From: Olsenella sp.
Lineage (GTDB): Bacteria > Actinomycetota > Coriobacteriia > Coriobacteriales > Atopobiaceae
Assembly: GCA_022648325.1 (NCBI GenBank)
Contig: JALCMG010000004.1
Coordinates: 145,608 to 209,607 of the forward strand
DNA length: 64,000 nt
Reading direction: 5' to 3'
Part shown: in pieces, positions 36,294 through 44,757 of the stretch
How positions within the stretch are numbered: position 1 is the stretch's first letter
Layout of the letters: each line of letters begins with the position of its first letter
Made by a program: the position numbers and the translations under genes
Notes under the pieces: model-generated
What the model was told of the DNA's origin: nothing
The model's database searches: none
Seen by the model: the letters and a program-made list of their open reading frames with translations, nothing else

Positions 36294-37103
36294 ATGGCAG
36301 ACAGCCCAAACAGCTACTTCCCCTCCCCCGCCGAGCTTCTCCCCCACGCAGTGCGCACGCAGTCCGGCCTCGCCCTTGTCCACACGACGCACGCGCACGG
36401 CGTATGGCAGCGAATCCTCAGTACCGGCGGCGTCTGGCAGTCCGCCACTCTCCTCGGCCCACGCCGCATGGACCCTCCGTTTGCATACCACCGCGCTTTT
36501 GGCCGCATCTTCGACCTCACGCCAAATGTCCAGCGGATCCTTGCTATAGGCGGTGGCGGCTTCGCGTTTCCCAAGTACGTAGCCGAGAAGCACCCCGGCG
36601 TAGTGACCGACGTGGTCGAGATAGACCCTGCCATCATCGAGGCCGCACGCCGCTGGTTCTACCTGGACGAGGCTTGCGAGCTGCAAAGGCGCGCGGGCGG
36701 CAAGCTCAACGTAATCTGCGCTGACGGGCGCCAGGTGCTCGACAATGCCACGCCATCCTCATACGACGCCATCGTCCTCGACGCCTTTGTCCGCGATACG
36801 CCCGTGCGCTCCCTCGCCACCGCAAAGGCGTTCCAAGCCGCCCACCAGGCGCTCTCCCCCAGCGGAGTGCTTCTCGCCAACGTGGTCCCAGACGAGAACG
36901 ACCCAGGTAACGGCTTCCTTAGAAGCGTCGCCGCAGGACTTGTGGCAACCTTTGCCCACGTTGCGATCACCCTCGTGATCGACCGCCAAAACGTAGGCGA
37001 GAACTACATCGTCTTTGCCTCGGGCAACGCGCTTGACCTCCCCGATGCCATCCCCTTCGACGAAACCTTCCTCGGTGACGTACTCCGAGACGGCGCGCTG
37101 TAG
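36294..37103 (+). CDS. Spermidine-synthase-like methyltransferase-fold protein
   Basis: 269 residues from ATG 36294 (GGGAGGCG upstream). Class-I AdoMet-type Rossmann fold as in SpeE: ILAIGGGGFAFPKYVAEKHP (motif I), VVEIDPAIIEAARRWF (acidic residue binding the nucleoside), CADGRQVLDN and YDAIVLDAFVRDTPV. It lacks clear signs of the full polyamine active site that would prove spermidine synthase, so it is best called a SpeE-family protein. Stand-alone gene between the repeat region and a terminator. Confidence 0.75.
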   Translation: MADSPNSYFPSPAELLPHAVRTQSGLALVHTTHAHGVWQRILSTGGVWQSATLLGPRRMDPPFAYHRAFGRIFDLTPNVQRILAIGGGGFAFPKYVAEKHPGVVTDVVEIDPAIIEAARRWFYLDEACELQRRAGGKLNVICADGRQVLDNATPSSYDAIVLDAFVRDTPVRSLATAKAFQAAHQALSPSGVLLANVVPDENDPGNGFLRSVAAGLVATFAHVAITLVIDRQNVGENYIVFASGNALDLPDAIPFDETFLGDVLRDGAL

Positions 37104-37158
37104 GCGGCCGCCTCCTGCGGCGTCGCCGGAAGACGCTATTTTGTTACGAATCTCGAAA

Positions 37159-37199
37159 ACAGGGCCCTCCGGTGACAAATTGTCTCCGGAGGGCCCTGT
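37159..37199. terminator. Bidirectional terminator between speE-like and PNP-fusion genes
   Basis: ACAGGGCCCTCCGG and CCGGAGGGCCCTGT are 14-bp perfect arms with a 13-nt loop. The minus-strand tail is TTTTCG, the plus-strand tail CTGTTG, so it mainly suits the leftward gene. It shares the CCTCCGG/CCGGAGG core with the repeats at 15.7 kb. Confidence 0.8.
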
Positions 37200-37285
37200 C
37201 TGTTGCAAACGCCACCAAAAGTGGCCTTCCGGCGACGCAAGAGACGAGGCGCGAGGCCAGGTTGGTGTGTGGAGTACGGCTCCCC

Positions 37286-38482
37286 CTACAGCATTCTCAG
37301 CACACCGCGCACCAGGCGCTCGAAGTCCTCGGAGTAGCGCTCGGCGCACGCGAGAACGGATCCGTGATTGGTGTCGGCCGACCCCGCCATGTTGGTGGCC
37401 AGCGTGAGCCCCAGCACGTTCATGTAGAGCGCACGCGCCATGATAACCTCGTTCACCGTCGACATGCCCGTAAAAGAGACTCCCAGCGAACGCAGGGCGG
37501 CAACCTCCGCAGGCGTCTCGAACGACGGCCCCAGCACGCCAGCATAGACGCCCTGCTGAAGCCCAATGCCGGTGTCATCGGCCACACCCTGTGCCAGCGT
37601 ACGCAGGTAGGGCGAGAAGGCCGCACTCATGTCCACAAACGGCGTGTCAACGTCGCGCAGCTCGTCCCACTCGGCAAGCGGGTTTCTCCCCGTGAAGTTG
37701 ATCTGGTCGGTGAGGATGCCGAGGCCCACCTTGGCATTGCCCTCGATGGCGCCCGTAGCACAGGCAAAGATGATGTCGCGGCACCCCAGGCGGAACGCGT
37801 GACGCACGAGCGAGGTGACCTCAGAGGCAGAGTAGCCCTGGTAGAGGTGGATGCGCCCGGGATACACCACCACGGGCACGTCGTCGATGGTGCCAACCGT
37901 AGCCTGGAAGTCGTGGCCCCTCACGGGACGCGCGGACTCCGGGAAGCCCTCGATGTCGTGATAGTCGATGCGGCGCACGGGCTTGACGAGCTTGGCAAGG
38001 TGCCCCAGGCCAGTCCCCAGCACAATGGCAACGGGATGCTCCACAGAGGGCTTGCAGGACTGAACCGTCTCCTCGCTAACCACGCAGATCCCCTCCTCCT
38101 CGAGGAGCCGGGCGAAGACGCCCTCCCCCTCGGTCAAGTTACCGGTATAGGTACCATCGTAGATGACGTGTACCCCGCATGACGGGCTTTTTGCCTTGAG
38201 GACGGCAAGCGGCGCCCCCGCGCGACGTGCAACGGCGAGCATCTCCAGGCTCCCGCGTGAGAACTCCTCTGTCACATCCGTTCCGTCGCGCAGCCAGACG
38301 CGACCTTCGTGCTGCTCCGCAGGAGGACGAGGCACGGGCAGGCGCGCCGCGGTCTCGGGGCACACCGGCGTCACCTCGAGCTTCTCGGCAAGGTCGAGAA
38401 CGGCCTGGCACGGCTTGGAGCCGCCGTCGTAGCGAACGGGCTTCCCCAGAAGGCAGGCACTCACAATCGCACGCATTGGCAC
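37286..38482 (-). CDS. DUF523 domain fused to purine nucleoside phosphorylase
   Basis: 398 residues. Residues 1-145 are a DUF523 (YbbK-like) domain: VSACLLGKPVRYDGGSKP, CPE, and KAKSPSCGVHVIYDGTYTG with conserved cysteines. From about 147 a trimeric-type purine nucleoside phosphorylase follows: AIVLGTGLGHLAKLV (phosphate loop), VYPGRIHLYQGY, FACATGAIEG, GVYAGVLGPSFETPAEV and TGMSTVNEVIMAR. PNP splits purine nucleosides with phosphate for salvage. DUF523 function is not established. The fusion is continuous, with no stop or frame change. Confidence 0.9.
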   Translation of the reverse strand: MPMRAIVSACLLGKPVRYDGGSKPCQAVLDLAEKLEVTPVCPETAARLPVPRPPAEQHEGRVWLRDGTDVTEEFSRGSLEMLAVARRAGAPLAVLKAKSPSCGVHVIYDGTYTGNLTEGEGVFARLLEEEGICVVSEETVQSCKPSVEHPVAIVLGTGLGHLAKLVKPVRRIDYHDIEGFPESARPVRGHDFQATVGTIDDVPVVVYPGRIHLYQGYSASEVTSLVRHAFRLGCRDIIFACATGAIEGNAKVGLGILTDQINFTGRNPLAEWDELRDVDTPFVDMSAAFSPYLRTLAQGVADDTGIGLQQGVYAGVLGPSFETPAEVAALRSLGVSFTGMSTVNEVIMARALYMNVLGLTLATNMAGSADTNHGSVLACAERYSEDFERLVRGVLRML

Positions 38483-38572
38483 TCCCCTCTTGTAACCGGC
38501 AACGGGCGGTACGCGCCCACACTCGCTGCGGTACGTTCCTCTCGGTACATCAAAATTGTCATCAAAAAGGGG

Positions 38573-38596
38573 ACGGAGCGCAACGCCCCGTCCCTC
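38573..38596 (-). terminator. Terminator downstream of the SurA-like gene
   Basis: Minus strand GGGACGG...CCGTCCC hairpin followed by CTTTTTGATG, about 25 bp after the stop at 38622. Confidence 0.8.
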
Positions 38597-38621
38597 TCAA
38601 TGGCTTGTCTAGGTGCCGACC

Positions 38622-39533
38622 TTAGACCGTCAGGGAGCTAATCTGGATCGAGGCATTCGAGAGAAGCCCATTGACGTAGGTGGTCCACTCTCTGGACGCC
38701 TGGGAGGCAGCGGTGGAGTAGTTGGAGTACGCAACGTAATAGGCCTGCTCAGCGGCAGCGTAGCTCGCGGAGTCATTGGAGATGGAGTAGGTCGAGAGCG
38801 CCGAGTAGTACGTGCCGTCGGTGCTTGCCCATGTGTTGTTCGCGGAATCCCACTCGTCACCGGCGAGGTTGATGATGTACTGAGCGTAGTCGGCCGAGGT
38901 GGTGTCCTCGTTGCCATCGGAGGGAGCCGTGGGCGCAGTAGGCTGGTCGGGCACCGTGGTGGTAACCACGGAGTCGCGAAGCTTCTTGATAACCGCAGCA
39001 TCGTGGAGGAGCGACTTGGTGGCGTCCTCGTCCAGGCCGTAGTTGGAGCCGATGGTCGCGTAGTCATCGGTACCGAGAGTGCTCTGTGCGTACTGGCTCA
39101 CATCGTCATCGCTCACGGTGACGCCCTGGCTCTCCGCCTCTGCAAGGACAGCCTTGTTGCGGGCATAGCTCAGGATGTCGTCTGCGGAGGGAACGTTGTA
39201 GGAGCCGTCGCTGTTGGCCTGGTTGTCAAGCGAGCCGTTCTGCTCGATAACCTCACGCGCAGTGATAGCGTGGCTGGATCCGCTGTACATGTAGGTGGCA
39301 ATCGTGGAGTCGAGGTCGGACTCACTCATTGTTGTCTTGCCAGTAGCTGCACCAGAGCCGCTGGAGAGCAGGAAGTGCCCACAAAGAATGCCCACGACAA
39401 GGGCCACTACGCAGATTGCAATCCAGATAGGAGTACCCAAGGGGCGCTTAGCGGCCTTGGGAGCCTTTGGAGTGCCCGGGGTATTGGCGGTACCCTCCTT
39501 GGTGCTGTCCTTCTTAATGGTACTGTCTGCCAT
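38622..39533 (-). CDS. Membrane-anchored SurA-N-like protein (possible peptidyl-prolyl isomerase family)
   Basis: 303 residues from ATG 39533 (AGGTGAG upstream). A Pro/Lys-rich cytoplasmic leader, one membrane helix (IWIAICVVALVVGILCGHFLL, about 36-56, shown in part) and an external Ser/Thr/Asp-rich region. ITAREVIEQNGSLDNQ..., SADDILSYARNKAVLAEAESQGVTVSDDDVSQYA (read in part) resembles the SurA N-terminal chaperone helices found in foldases. No clear PPIase catalytic domain is present. Likely a cell-surface chaperone; moderate confidence. Confidence 0.65.
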   Translation of the reverse strand: MADSTIKKDSTKEGTANTPGTPKAPKAAKRPLGTPIWIAICVVALVVGILCGHFLLSSGSGAATGKTTMSESDLDSTIATYMYSGSSHAITAREVIEQNGSLDNQANSDGSYNVPSADDILSYARNKAVLAEAESQGVTVSDDDVSQYAQSTLGTDDYATIGSNYGLDEDATKSLLHDAAVIKKLRDSVVTTTVPDQPTAPTAPSDGNEDTTSADYAQYIINLAGDEWDSANNTWASTDGTYYSALSTYSISNDSASYAAAEQAYYVAYSNYSTAASQASREWTTYVNGLLSNASIQISSLTV

Positions 39534-39748
39534 GTGCTCACCTCTCGAATCGGCGCGGAAGCCCGCGTTTTGAGTCTGCAATCAATGCTCGGCGGATACA
39601 TACGTTAGGCATTCTACCGCAGTAAAGCTAAAGTCCCGGCTTGTACGGCCACACTCCCCCGTGTCCGCACATGCATGCAGACAAACTAAACGCATGCTTC
39701 ATAGAAGCGCGGCGGCATCCCCAGCGGACGGACCCTAGCCGAGAAGGA

Positions 39749-40339
39749 CTACTTTGCCTTGCCCTTTGCCACCTCTAGGATGTCGCCCGAGAACTGCTTG
39801 ATGTAGCCGTTGCCGCTCTCGGCGTCAAACTTCACCCGCGAGACGAGCTCCTTGGCCGCCTTCTTGGAGATGCTGCCACCGGCAAAGCCGAGAAGCCCCT
39901 CGAGCATGTCACGGTACTCGGCGTCACCGTGATAGCACTGGATCGCCTCGTTGAGAAGCGGCCAGACCTCATCGGAACGCTCGGGTGACGTGGCGCCTAG
40001 ACGGCAGAGAAAGAGAAACGCCGCCAAGCGCACCGTTGCAGAGTCGTAATCGAAGAGCGACGCCTCGGCGCCGGCAAAGGCAGCACTCACCTGGTCGGCG
40101 TACGCGTCGGTCATGGTCGAAAGGGTGTCGAGCACCTCCCAGCGCGTCTGCGCCTCCGGCCGGTCAAGGGCGTCGATCAGCGCATCGATGTGGCCGGCGA
40201 GCAGCGAGGAATCCTTGGCCGCCACGGCCGCAATGTCTTGCGAAACCTCCTGGCGGTGCCTGCGACTTGATGCCGAAAGGCCATCGACCAGGGCGGCGAC
40301 GTCCGCTGCGCTCATCGTCTTGTTGTTCTCCTCTGCCAT
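39749..40339 (-). CDS. HEAT-repeat-like hypothetical protein
   Basis: 196 residues from ATG 40339 (AGGAGA upstream, 9-nt spacing) rather than the TTG two codons earlier. Helical protein with repeated pairs such as LLAGHIDALIDALDRPEAQTRWEVLDTLS and SATVRLAAFLFLCRLG (read in part), as in HEAT/armadillo proteins. It ends in a Lys-rich tail. No specific family recognised. It lies just downstream of the NYN-LOTUS gene in the same direction. Confidence 0.65.
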   Translation of the reverse strand: MAEENNKTMSAADVAALVDGLSASSRRHRQEVSQDIAAVAAKDSSLLAGHIDALIDALDRPEAQTRWEVLDTLSTMTDAYADQVSAAFAGAEASLFDYDSATVRLAAFLFLCRLGATSPERSDEVWPLLNEAIQCYHGDAEYRDMLEGLLGFAGGSISKKAAKELVSRVKFDAESGNGYIKQFSGDILEVAKGKAK

Positions 40340-40366
40340 AGTCAAGTCTCCTCTCTTAGGCCCACG

Positions 40367-41149
40367 TTACTCGTGGAAGCCGTCGACCACAACGGTCCCG
40401 CTCTTGGGGTCCTGATGGATGTCGATAAGGCTGAGCTTTGCGGCCTCACGAATGAGCGCCGTGAAGGAACGGTACCCAAACGAGCCCTCGGAGAACTGTG
40501 GACGCTTGCGACGCATGGTGTCCTTCAGGCGACTTGCCAGGATGAACGAGTCGCTCTCGCGCTGCAGGGCATCTATGGTCTCAAAGAGTAGCTGGTAGCA
40601 GGGCTGCTTCTCCTTGGGAACCTTCTGCGAGAAGTCCGGGATGCCCGCCGAGCGGGTGAGGTCCTCGTAGAAGATAAACTCGTCGCAGACCTCGGCCAGA
40701 AGCGAACTGGTTGACTCCTTCATGCCAACGCCAATGACCGTCTTGCCAAACTCCTTGAGCTTGGAGACGAGCGGCGAGAAATCAGAGTCCCCGGAGAGAA
40801 TCGCAAAGGTGTCAATGTGGTCCTTGGTGAGGCACATCTCGACGGCATCAACGGCCAGGCGGATGTCGGCCGAGTTTTTACCGGTATAGGCGCGGTCTGG
40901 TATCTCGATTAGCTCAATGCCAAGCTCGTGCAGGGGCGTGACGGCAGTGTCGAAGCGCTGCCAGTCGCAGTAGGCGCGCTTTGCCGTAATGCGGCCCTTG
41001 TCGACCAGGCGCTCGAGAATGAGCTTGACGTCTGGCGCGGGGCCCGGCTCCTGATGACCGTTACGCTTGCGCTTGCCTGTTCCCAGCGCGAGGTTCTCGT
41101 AGTCGATGAACACCGCTATGGAGCTCTGTGGCATGTCAGTTGTTGCCAT
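40367..41149 (-). CDS. NYN-domain RNase with C-terminal LOTUS/OST-HTH domain
   Basis: 260 residues; the ATG directly follows the TAG of the upstream gene. NYN (PIN-like) nuclease domain at 1-165: AVFIDYENLALG, KNSADIRLAVDAVEMC, ILSGDSDFSPLVSKLKEFG, giving the cluster of acidic metal-binding residues. Residues about 185-255 (CYQLLFETIDALQRES, FSEGSFGYRSFTALIREA) form an OST-HTH/LOTUS domain, an RNA-binding module (G-rich or G4 RNA in eukaryotes). Probably an RNA-processing enzyme; target unknown. Confidence 0.88.
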   Translation of the reverse strand: MATTDMPQSSIAVFIDYENLALGTGKRKRNGHQEPGPAPDVKLILERLVDKGRITAKRAYCDWQRFDTAVTPLHELGIELIEIPDRAYTGKNSADIRLAVDAVEMCLTKDHIDTFAILSGDSDFSPLVSKLKEFGKTVIGVGMKESTSSLLAEVCDEFIFYEDLTRSAGIPDFSQKVPKEKQPCYQLLFETIDALQRESDSFILASRLKDTMRRKRPQFSEGSFGYRSFTALIREAAKLSLIDIHQDPKSGTVVVDGFHE

Positions 41150-41629
41150 CTAGTGTTTGGCTCCCTTCTTGGCACTGGCGTCACCTGCGGGGTTTGTACC
41201 ATCCGTCTGGACACTCATGAACTCCGGCTCGGGCTTGCCCTCTTTGCGCGCCTTGCGGGCGGCGCGGGCCCGAGCCTTCTCGTCCTCCCTGCGACCGCCT
41301 CGACTCTTGTTCACGTTGAAGTACTTGTCGGCAAACTTCCACGGGCCAACGGACCCGCCGAAGCCAAGCCTAGCGCCAGCAAGTGCACCAACCATAAGGC
41401 CAAAGACCAGGCCGGCAAGGGTAAGCAGCTGAACCGCCCACACCACGGCAGAGGCCAGAATACCAGTGGCGAGGATCTTGAGGTTTGCAACGTGGAACTC
41501 GCGCTTCTCGACGCACTTGCCACCCATCTCCTCGCCAATGCGCTCGCCCACGACGAGCCCAAAGGCAAAGAGCATGATGACGAAGATGGCGACAGCGAAG
41601 CTTACCGTGCCAAGGCTACTCTCATCCAT
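41150..41629 (-). CDS. Small membrane protein with basic C-terminus
   Basis: 159 residues. Two or three membrane helices (VSFAVAIFVIMLFAFGLVVG, ILASAVVWAVQLLTLAGLVFGLMVGALAGA, read in part) followed by a strongly basic cytoplasmic tail (GGRREDEKARARAARKARKEGK). No family recognised. It lies between the dehydrogenase (7 bp) and the NYN-LOTUS gene (0 bp), so the three form one leftward operon. Confidence 0.7.
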   Translation of the reverse strand: MDESSLGTVSFAVAIFVIMLFAFGLVVGERIGEEMGGKCVEKREFHVANLKILATGILASAVVWAVQLLTLAGLVFGLMVGALAGARLGFGGSVGPWKFADKYFNVNKSRGGRREDEKARARAARKARKEGKPEPEFMSVQTDGTNPAGDASAKKGAKH

Positions 41630-41635
41630 GCGGAG

Positions 41636-42679
41636 TTATTCCTCGTCCCCATGATGGCAGCAGTGGCCACCCTCGTGGCCGTGGCCGCCGCAGCAGCCGT
41701 CGCCGTGGCCGCCGCAGCAGCGGCCGTCCTTCTCGCCCCCGTCGGCGAGGTCCTCTACATCGAGCTTCGACCAGTCGAGGCCTGCCGCCGTGCAGGTGGC
41801 CTCGTCCTGGTAGAGAAGGCTGATGGCCTGGGTGCCAAGGCGGGCGCCGCCAATCTGGTACAGCATGTCATAGAGGGTGTAGGCAGTCTCGGCACCGGGG
41901 AGTGTGATGTCGGTGTCCTCGGCCTGCGCGAGCGCAAGTCCCAGGTCCTTGCGAAGGTGCTCCACGAGGAAGCCGGGCTTGTAGTCGCCGTCGAGCGACT
42001 TGGGAGCCAGGCGCTCCATGGCAACCGAGCCGCCCATGCCGTGGCTCACCATGTCGAGCGTCTGGGCTACGTCGAGACCGCCCTGCTCGGCAAGGGCCAT
42101 GGCATCCGCGTAGCCCACCATGCAGGCCGCAAGAGATACCTGGTTGCAGAGCTTTGCCGTCTGGCCCTTGCCCGCACCGCCCAGGTAGTAGATCTTGTCC
42201 GAGAAGGTCTTGAGCAGGGGCAGCACCGGCGCAGCGTAGTTCTCCTTTGCCCCCACGATGAGGGTGAGCGTGCCCGCCTTGGCACCGGCGTCCCCGCCAG
42301 TCACGGGACAGTCGAAGGCGTGCTTGTCCTCGACCTCGCAGGCGTCGTGGATGTCCTTGGCGAGCTGTGCCGAGGAGGTCGTGAGGTCAACAAGGTAGGC
42401 GCCCTTCTTCGCCGCCCGCACCAGGCCGTCGGTAGAGAGGTAGACGTCCTCGACATCCGACGGGTAGCCGAGCATGGTGAAGACGACGTCCGCGTTGGCA
42501 ACAGCCTGGGTCGGAGTCTCCGCCCAGTGCGCTCCCTTGGCGAGAAGCCCCTCGGCCTTCGACTTGGTACGGTTGTTTACCGTGAGGTCGTAGCCGGCGT
42601 CCAGGATGTGGCCGGCGATAGGGGCACCCATGATGCCGGTGCCGATGAAGGCGACCTTTGTCCTGTGGGTTGTGGGCAT
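41636..42679 (-). CDS. Beta-hydroxyacid dehydrogenase (GarR/3-HIBADH family) with Cys/His-rich tail
   Basis: 347 residues. NAD(P) Rossmann motif VAFIGTGIMGAPIAGHI, substrate motif DCPVTGGDAGAKAGTL, and catalytic Lys in GAGKGQTAKLCNQ mark a 3-hydroxyisobutyrate / tartronate-semialdehyde reductase-type enzyme, normally about 295-300 residues. The extra C-terminus ends with CCGGHGDGCCGGHGHEGG then HCCHHGDEE: six Cys and six His in 27 residues, like nickel- or copper-binding tails. Substrate is not assignable. Confidence 0.9.
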   Translation of the reverse strand: MPTTHRTKVAFIGTGIMGAPIAGHILDAGYDLTVNNRTKSKAEGLLAKGAHWAETPTQAVANADVVFTMLGYPSDVEDVYLSTDGLVRAAKKGAYLVDLTTSSAQLAKDIHDACEVEDKHAFDCPVTGGDAGAKAGTLTLIVGAKENYAAPVLPLLKTFSDKIYYLGGAGKGQTAKLCNQVSLAACMVGYADAMALAEQGGLDVAQTLDMVSHGMGGSVAMERLAPKSLDGDYKPGFLVEHLRKDLGLALAQAEDTDITLPGAETAYTLYDMLYQIGGARLGTQAISLLYQDEATCTAAGLDWSKLDVEDLADGGEKDGRCCGGHGDGCCGGHGHEGGHCCHHGDEE

Positions 42680-42705
42680 GTGGTTGGTCCTTTCATGAGA
42701 GTGGA

Positions 42706-42739
42706 GCCGCCCCTGTGGCGGAGTGTGCCACAGGGCGGC
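42706..42739. terminator. Hairpin after degV
   Basis: GCCGCCCCTGTGG (42706-42718) pairs with CCACAGGGCGGC (42728-42739). No T run on either side, so it is at best a weak or factor-assisted terminator. Confidence 0.5.
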
Positions 42740-42756
42740 CCGGTTGTGTGCCGAGT

Positions 42757-43848
42757 CTAGGCCTGCGAGCCTGGGGTGCCAGGCGCGGGAGACGCGTCGC
42801 CGTTACCCGCGCGGCCCCGCACGCGCTTGGCGATGCGGTCGGTGAGCGAGAGCTTCTCGCGGCGGTCGGTGCCCCAGAAGACGAGCGCGACCATGCCCGG
42901 CCCCACGTGGGTGCCGAGGATGGGCGAGACGGAGGAGCGGATGATGGTGACGTCCTCGCAGCCGTCCTCCTTGCGGATCTCGTGCTCGAGCCAGTCCGCG
43001 TCCTTCTCGGCATCGGTGGAGACTATGGCAAGAGGCAGTGACGGGTCGTGTGCGTAGTTGTCACGGAAGTCCTGAACGATCGCGCGCAGCGCCTTCTTGC
43101 GGCCGCGGCACATGCCGCGCAGCGTAAGGGCGCCGTTGAGGTCGTAAGAGAGCTCGGGCTTGATGTCGAGCTTGCCGCCCACGTTGGCCGCTGCGGGTGG
43201 GATGCGGCCGCCTGCGGCAAGGGCATCAAAGCTGTCGAGCGTGAAGTAGCCATGGATGAAGTAGCGCGCGTCAGAGGCCCAGTCGTAGAGCTCGCGCGCG
43301 GAGAGCCCATTGGACGCCTGGCGCACGACCTCGATGGCGAGAAGCTCGCCCGCTGCGGAGTCGCAGCGGTTATCCAGGATGTAGATTTCGGCTGCCGGGT
43401 TCTTCTCGCGGAGCATGTCCGCCGCCTGGCGCGCCGCGTTAACGGAAGATGAGAGGCCTTCGGAAAGCCCCATGTAGAGGATGGGCAGTCCCTCCTCGGC
43501 GGCCTTCTCGAATACCTCGAGGTAGCGCCCGGGCGTCACGGCGCTGGTAGTGTAGTGGACGTCCGGGTGCTTGCGCATGTTCTCGTAGAACTCGTGCGGG
43601 TCTTGGGTCCTCCACATGTCATCAACGTGCTCCACGCCGTTGGAGTCAACGTAGGTGAAGGGGATGACCTCTACCCCAAGCTGCTCGGCCACGCCAGGTG
43701 CGTAGTCGGAGGTTGAGTCGACGATGATCTTGACGTTGCGCCGCTGATGGTAGCGCCGGCCGACGCCTGCGACGTCGGCCGGTGCCTGTGACGATTGGGG
43801 AGCTTCCTCCTGGGCGCTTATGGTCTTCTGGTCCTTCTCTTCTGCCAT
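42757..43848 (-). CDS. DegV family fatty-acid-binding protein
   Basis: 363 residues. DegV proteins bind a fatty acid and some act as FakB subunits of fatty-acid kinase. Sequence: VKIIVDSTSDYAPGVAEQLGVEVIPF, YTTSAVTPGRYLEVF (TS pair near lipid head group), LYMGLSEGLSSSVNAAR, and the C-terminal THVGPGMVALVFWG. A 38-residue Ala/Gln-rich N-terminal extension precedes the core and a Pro/Gly tail follows it. The start is uncertain because the ribosome binding site is weak. Confidence 0.9.
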   Translation of the reverse strand: MAEEKDQKTISAQEEAPQSSQAPADVAGVGRRYHQRRNVKIIVDSTSDYAPGVAEQLGVEVIPFTYVDSNGVEHVDDMWRTQDPHEFYENMRKHPDVHYTTSAVTPGRYLEVFEKAAEEGLPILYMGLSEGLSSSVNAARQAADMLREKNPAAEIYILDNRCDSAAGELLAIEVVRQASNGLSARELYDWASDARYFIHGYFTLDSFDALAAGGRIPPAAANVGGKLDIKPELSYDLNGALTLRGMCRGRKKALRAIVQDFRDNYAHDPSLPLAIVSTDAEKDADWLEHEIRKEDGCEDVTIIRSSVSPILGTHVGPGMVALVFWGTDRREKLSLTDRIAKRVRGRAGNGDASPAPGTPGSQA

Positions 43849-43866
43849 TCGCTCAGTCTTTCCCGC

Positions 43867-44457
43867 TTACGCGTCTGGGTTTTCCTCGACCTTTGGCTTG
43901 ATGATGCCATAGCCGCCATTTTTCCTATGGTAAATGACGTTGACCAAACCAGTGGTGGCGTTTGTGAACACATAGAAATCATGGCCGAGAAGATCGGTCT
44001 GGACAAGGGCCTCCTCCTCGCTCATGGGCGTAAGCTCGATATACTTCTCGCGTACGAGTTGGTCGTCTTCCTCTTCCGGCACAGGGGTGATGAGGTTTGC
44101 GAGCTCTTCCGCGCTGGGGACGGGTGCCGGCGGCACCTGCGAGCGCTGACGACGATCGATGACGCGGGTCTTGTACTTGCGCAGCTGGCGGGTGACCTTG
44201 TCGGCCGCCTCGTCGATGGCGGCGTACATGTCGTCGGCGCTGGCTACCACACGCACCACGTTCTTGCGCACGAAGACGGTGACCTCGCAGGTCTTGCGAT
44301 CCGGGTTCGAGGGGTTCTTGTCAACGCGAAGCACGACGTCGCAGCTCATGGGCGAGATGTCGAACACCTTGAGGGCGTCCCCTATCTTCTCGTTGACGCG
44401 GTCACGCAGCGCGTCGGAAACGGTGACCTTGCGGCCCGAGATCTTGATGTCCACCAT
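43867..44457 (-). CDS. hpf: Long-form ribosome hibernation promoting factor
   Basis: 196 residues from ATG 44457 (GGAGGC upstream); the frame open further upstream is not supported. Two domains: N-terminal RaiA/HPF fold (VDIKISGRKVTVSDALRDRV, YAAIDEAADKVTRQLRKYK) that binds the 30S decoding region, and a C-terminal dimerisation domain (VREKYIELTPMSEEEAL, GHDFYVFTNATTGLVNVIYHRKNGGYGIIKP, read in part) that forms 100S ribosome dimers. Nineteen bp downstream of degV's start side, same direction. Confidence 0.96.
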   Translation of the reverse strand: MVDIKISGRKVTVSDALRDRVNEKIGDALKVFDISPMSCDVVLRVDKNPSNPDRKTCEVTVFVRKNVVRVVASADDMYAAIDEAADKVTRQLRKYKTRVIDRRQRSQVPPAPVPSAEELANLITPVPEEEDDQLVREKYIELTPMSEEEALVQTDLLGHDFYVFTNATTGLVNVIYHRKNGGYGIIKPKVEENPDA

Positions 44458-44649
44458 GCGTGCCTCCAATCGATTGCCCTGCCATTCCCGCACAAGCACC
44501 GACGCGAGTCTGGCCGTATTTGGTTGGTACCCAAAGCGGGCACCCGCTACGCGCGAGGGCGGTGGGCGCATGCATATGGGCAGCGGACGCGACGGGGGCG
44601 CGGTGGAGTACGGCGGGGGCAGAGGCGCAGAGGTCATTCTCGGCATCGC

Positions 44650-44696
44650 TGCGTTTTTCGGTTGGTTAGAGGTTGCTAACCAACCGAAAAAATGCA
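44650..44696. repeat. 46-nt hairpin repeat family, copy B
   Basis: TGCG-TTTTTCGGTTGGTTAG pairs with CTAACCAACCGAAAAA-TGCA around AGGTTG. The plus-strand tail is not T-rich. Related to copies A (35818) and C (44712). Confidence 0.75.
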
Positions 44697-44711
44697 GCTT
44701 GACCTCAAACT

Positions 44712-44757
44712 TGTAAATTCCGATTGGTTAGCCACTGTTAAACGATCGAAATCTGCA
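44712..44757. repeat. 46-nt hairpin repeat family, copy C
   Basis: TGTAAATTCCGATTGGTTAG...TTAAACGATCGAAATCTGCA, a more diverged copy whose left arm matches copy A; 15 bp after copy B. Confidence 0.65.
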
